Shown here piece by piece: positions 61,683-64,000 of a stretch of DNA of 64,000 nucleotides. Under the pieces are notes generated by a model. It made no database searches and was not told the DNA's origin. It saw only the letters and a program-made list of their open reading frames with translations. Numbering within the stretch: position 1 is the first letter of the stretch; the number at the start of each line of letters is the position of its first letter. Source of the DNA: Membranipora membranacea (lineage: Eukaryota > Bryozoa > Gymnolaemata > Cheilostomatida > Membraniporidae); NCBI GenBank assembly GCA_914767715.1, contig OU612070.1:4605501-4669500 (forward strand). The letters run 5' to 3'. Position numbers and translations under genes: made by a program.

Positions 61683-63175
61683 CATTGCCTGAACGTAAAG
61701 AATGCTCTGTCGATGCTGATAAGTTAAATGATTTTTTCTGTAGATTTGAACGTGCTGTTGATATACCTAGCTTACCTGATGCTGATATTGATTTCAATCC
61801 TTTTTCTATTGATCAAGTGTACAACGTGCTCAAGAATGTTGACACTAATAAGAGTACAGGCCCTGATGAAATAAGTGGTAGAGTGCTTAAAACGCTTGCT
61901 GACTCACTGGCCCAGCCTATTTGTAATCTTTTTAACCTGTCCATCCGCTCATCTACTGTGCCGCAAATCTGGAAAAGTGCAATGATATCACCCATACCAA
62001 AAATTCCAGGTGCCAATGAATCGAAAGACTACCGTCCAATAGCGCTCACATCTATAATAGCCAAATGTCTAGAAAATCTCATAGCTCCATACATTACCAC
62101 AAAAATCTCAGATGTAAATCAGTTTGCTTACAGATCGAACAGAGGGACCGATGACGCATTGCTTGTGCTTCTAGACATCATCTCAGAACATCTGAACAGT
62201 GACGCTAAGAACTAGGTCAGGGCGGTGTTTATCGACTTTAGCACTGCCTTCAACACTATCGATCCATCTATACTCGTAGATAAACTGCATGCTAAAGGAA
62301 TAAATGGTAATATTATCCGCTGGGTTCACAGCTTCCTTACAAACAGATCTCAGACCGTTGTTGCTGCTGGTCGAAAATCGCAATCCATCAGCACCTCAGT
62401 GGGCAGTCCCCAGGGCTGTGTACTGAGCCCTATATTATTCTCTATCTATGTTGAGGCTATGTCTACTACACTTCCAAACACACATATCATAAAATACGCA
62501 GATGATACAATCATCCTTGAATGCTTGAACCGAGGAGACAACTCCCAACTAGAATCGGAAGTTGACAGAATAGCTAAATGGTGTGACGATAGCCACCTTA
62601 CCATAAACTCCAATAAGACCAAAGAGCTCCTATTTACAAATCAGCGTCACAACCCAACTCCAGACCCAGTCACTATTCACCAAAGCGTAATCGAGCGACT
62701 AGTCAAGTACAAATATCTCGGGACAATCCTAACTCCCAAACTTGACTTTACAGAGAATACTGCTCTATCTGTGGAGAAGGCAAGCAAGCGTCTCTATATA
62801 ATGAAGCGTTTATCATCAATGAAAGTCAAAGACAGCACTATTCGTCTAGCCTATGAGTCATTTATAGAAAGTGTGCTTGCCTTTCACCTCAGTATTATCC
62901 AAGGCCATATGTCTGTCGAAAACCGCAATGAGCTGAACCATGTCATAAAATCAGCCTACAAACTCAGTAATAAAAAGCTCAACTGTAAGAACCTCAATGA
63001 GCTGTACCAGGAACGTTTTAAAAGTAAATGTCTGCATACTTCTACTAGCCTCGATCCACCAATCGAGCTAGTGAGACTGCACTCTGGTAGATTTTGTATT
63101 CCCAAGCAGCGGGTAAACATTCGTAAAATCTGTTTCCGAACAGAATGTGCTCGGCTGCTTAATTCCATCTTATAA
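61683..63175 (+). pseudogene. LINE reverse transcriptase (CR1/Rex1-like), one stop
   Basis: A nearly intact reverse transcriptase reads in one frame except for a TAG at 62213-62215. In order: KSTGPDEISGRVLK, then WKSAMISPIPKIPG, DYRPIALTSIIAKCLE, QFAYRSNRGTDDALL; after the stop FIDFSTAFNTIDPSIL, WVHSFLTNRSQTVV, GSPQGCVLSPILFSIYVEA, KYADDTIIL with the intact catalytic YADD, LTINSNKTKELLF and KYLGTILTPKLDF. The C-terminus ends at the TAA after LLNSIL (63173-63175). The endonuclease part is missing, so the copy is 5'-truncated, which is usual for such elements. The 3' end runs into an ACAT microsatellite near 63293-63308. Confidence 0.9.
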
Positions 63176-64000
63176 GTTAAACGTTTTATAGATGCTTTTT
63201 ATATTTTTTATTTATAATTTATTTTATATTTTTTTGGCATCACAGAGCAAAACAATAATGAATTTTATCAAGTATTGATAACAATACAATATACATACAT
63301 ACATACATCAATCATTTATCCCTCATTTCTGGGCTGACCGCAGAATCTCCATTTCTTAATATTTGACTTCGAAAGTTTTGGTTTAAAGTTGGCATGAAAA
63401 ATATGACATTACATAAAAAAGATTAAAAAAAATTTATCCTTTTCAAACCATCTAGAAATAAGTTTGGCTCAACTTAATCTGCAAATTATGAAATATTGAA
63501 TATTCGTGGGTAGATTCAACAAAACTCTCTCATGATTGTATTCGGCATTGTATTTATATAAGCTATCATTGGGAGCAGACTTTTGGTTGCTTCCAATGAT
63601 AGCTTTTATAAACGAAAAATGTAACTGGAAAATCTGTCCATAAAATCTGCATAATATTTGCAGATTTAGGTTTTTGGAGGCATAGCACAAGATTTTTTGG
63701 TTTTCGATGAAATATTTACTAATATAACTGTGTGATAGCATAATTTGTGCCTGGCGAATCTTTCCAGCCAGCTCAGGCAGATCTTCATTGCACTGTTTGG
63801 TGATTGGTAACAGGTGTGTGCATCTTGTCTATGACCTTATCTGGTTGGTTGGTTGGTTGGTTGGTTGGTTTATTTTGTCACAAACATTAGGTATGCTGCG
63901 AGATTGAGTGTTTATACTGTACATCAGTAGGTAATACCAAAAAGAAACATAAACAAAATGAGTAAATTAAAGTCTGACTTCTAGTGGATTAAAAAATATC
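63176..64000. other. LINE 3' tail and gene-free flank
   Basis: An (ACAT)n run at about 63293-63308 marks the likely LINE tail. A 17-bp-stem hairpin (AGCTATCATTGGGAGCA and its near complement) lies at 63562-63606. A (GGTT)n microsatellite is at about 63841-63871. No gene is seen. Confidence 0.55.
63841..63871. repeat. (GGTT)n microsatellite
   Basis: Six to seven perfect GGTT units. Confidence 0.95.

Overview
The window looks like nuclear DNA of an AT-rich invertebrate animal. The genes are split into many short exons with canonical GT-AG introns, there are no bacterial-type operons, and more than half of the sequence is transposon-derived (non-LTR, LTR, foldback and small inverted-repeat elements). 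I cannot fix the phylum from sequence alone.

The coding content is a tandem, same-strand family of three secreted animal haem peroxidases (myeloperoxidase/peroxidasin superfamily). All share one 15-exon plan: a two-exon signal peptide, a short linker exon, a Gly-X-Y (collagen-like) exon, nine peroxidase exons, and a two-exon cysteine-rich C-terminus that carries a Gly/Pro tail in copies 1 and 2. Copy 1 (2218-8744) is a decaying pseudogene with stops, frameshifts and a 42-bp tandem expansion inside exon 11. Copy 2 (12342-19744) reads cleanly as 860 aa. Copy 3 (46405-59529) also reads cleanly, as 802 aa, although two of its introns are swollen by transposons. In all three copies the distal His, catalytic Arg and proximal His remain, but both carboxylates that form the haem ester bonds in mammalian relatives are replaced. 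I infer an extracellular, matrix-associated peroxidase family.

Region by region: 1-2200 upstream flank with a tRNA-derived SINE head; 2218-8950 copy 1; 8950-12250 no recognised gene; 12270-19910 copy 2; 20766-34024 nested mobile DNA. The nest holds a small coding-less LTR element (416-bp LTRs) interrupted by a 10.4-kb, very young LTR element on the minus strand with giant LTRs and a single 1209-aa Gag-like ORF, and no polymerase. 34029-36088 is an LTR-like stretch. 36089-46282 is a complex of inverted repeats, hairpins and a 149-bp satellite. 46405-59920 is copy 3, with a 3.3-kb TA-flanked element in intron 12 and a degraded LINE in intron 14. 61683-63310 is a second, better preserved LINE. 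The duplicated peroxidase genes are thus spaced apart, and copy 3 also appears to have lost its ancestral TATA region, through transposon activity.
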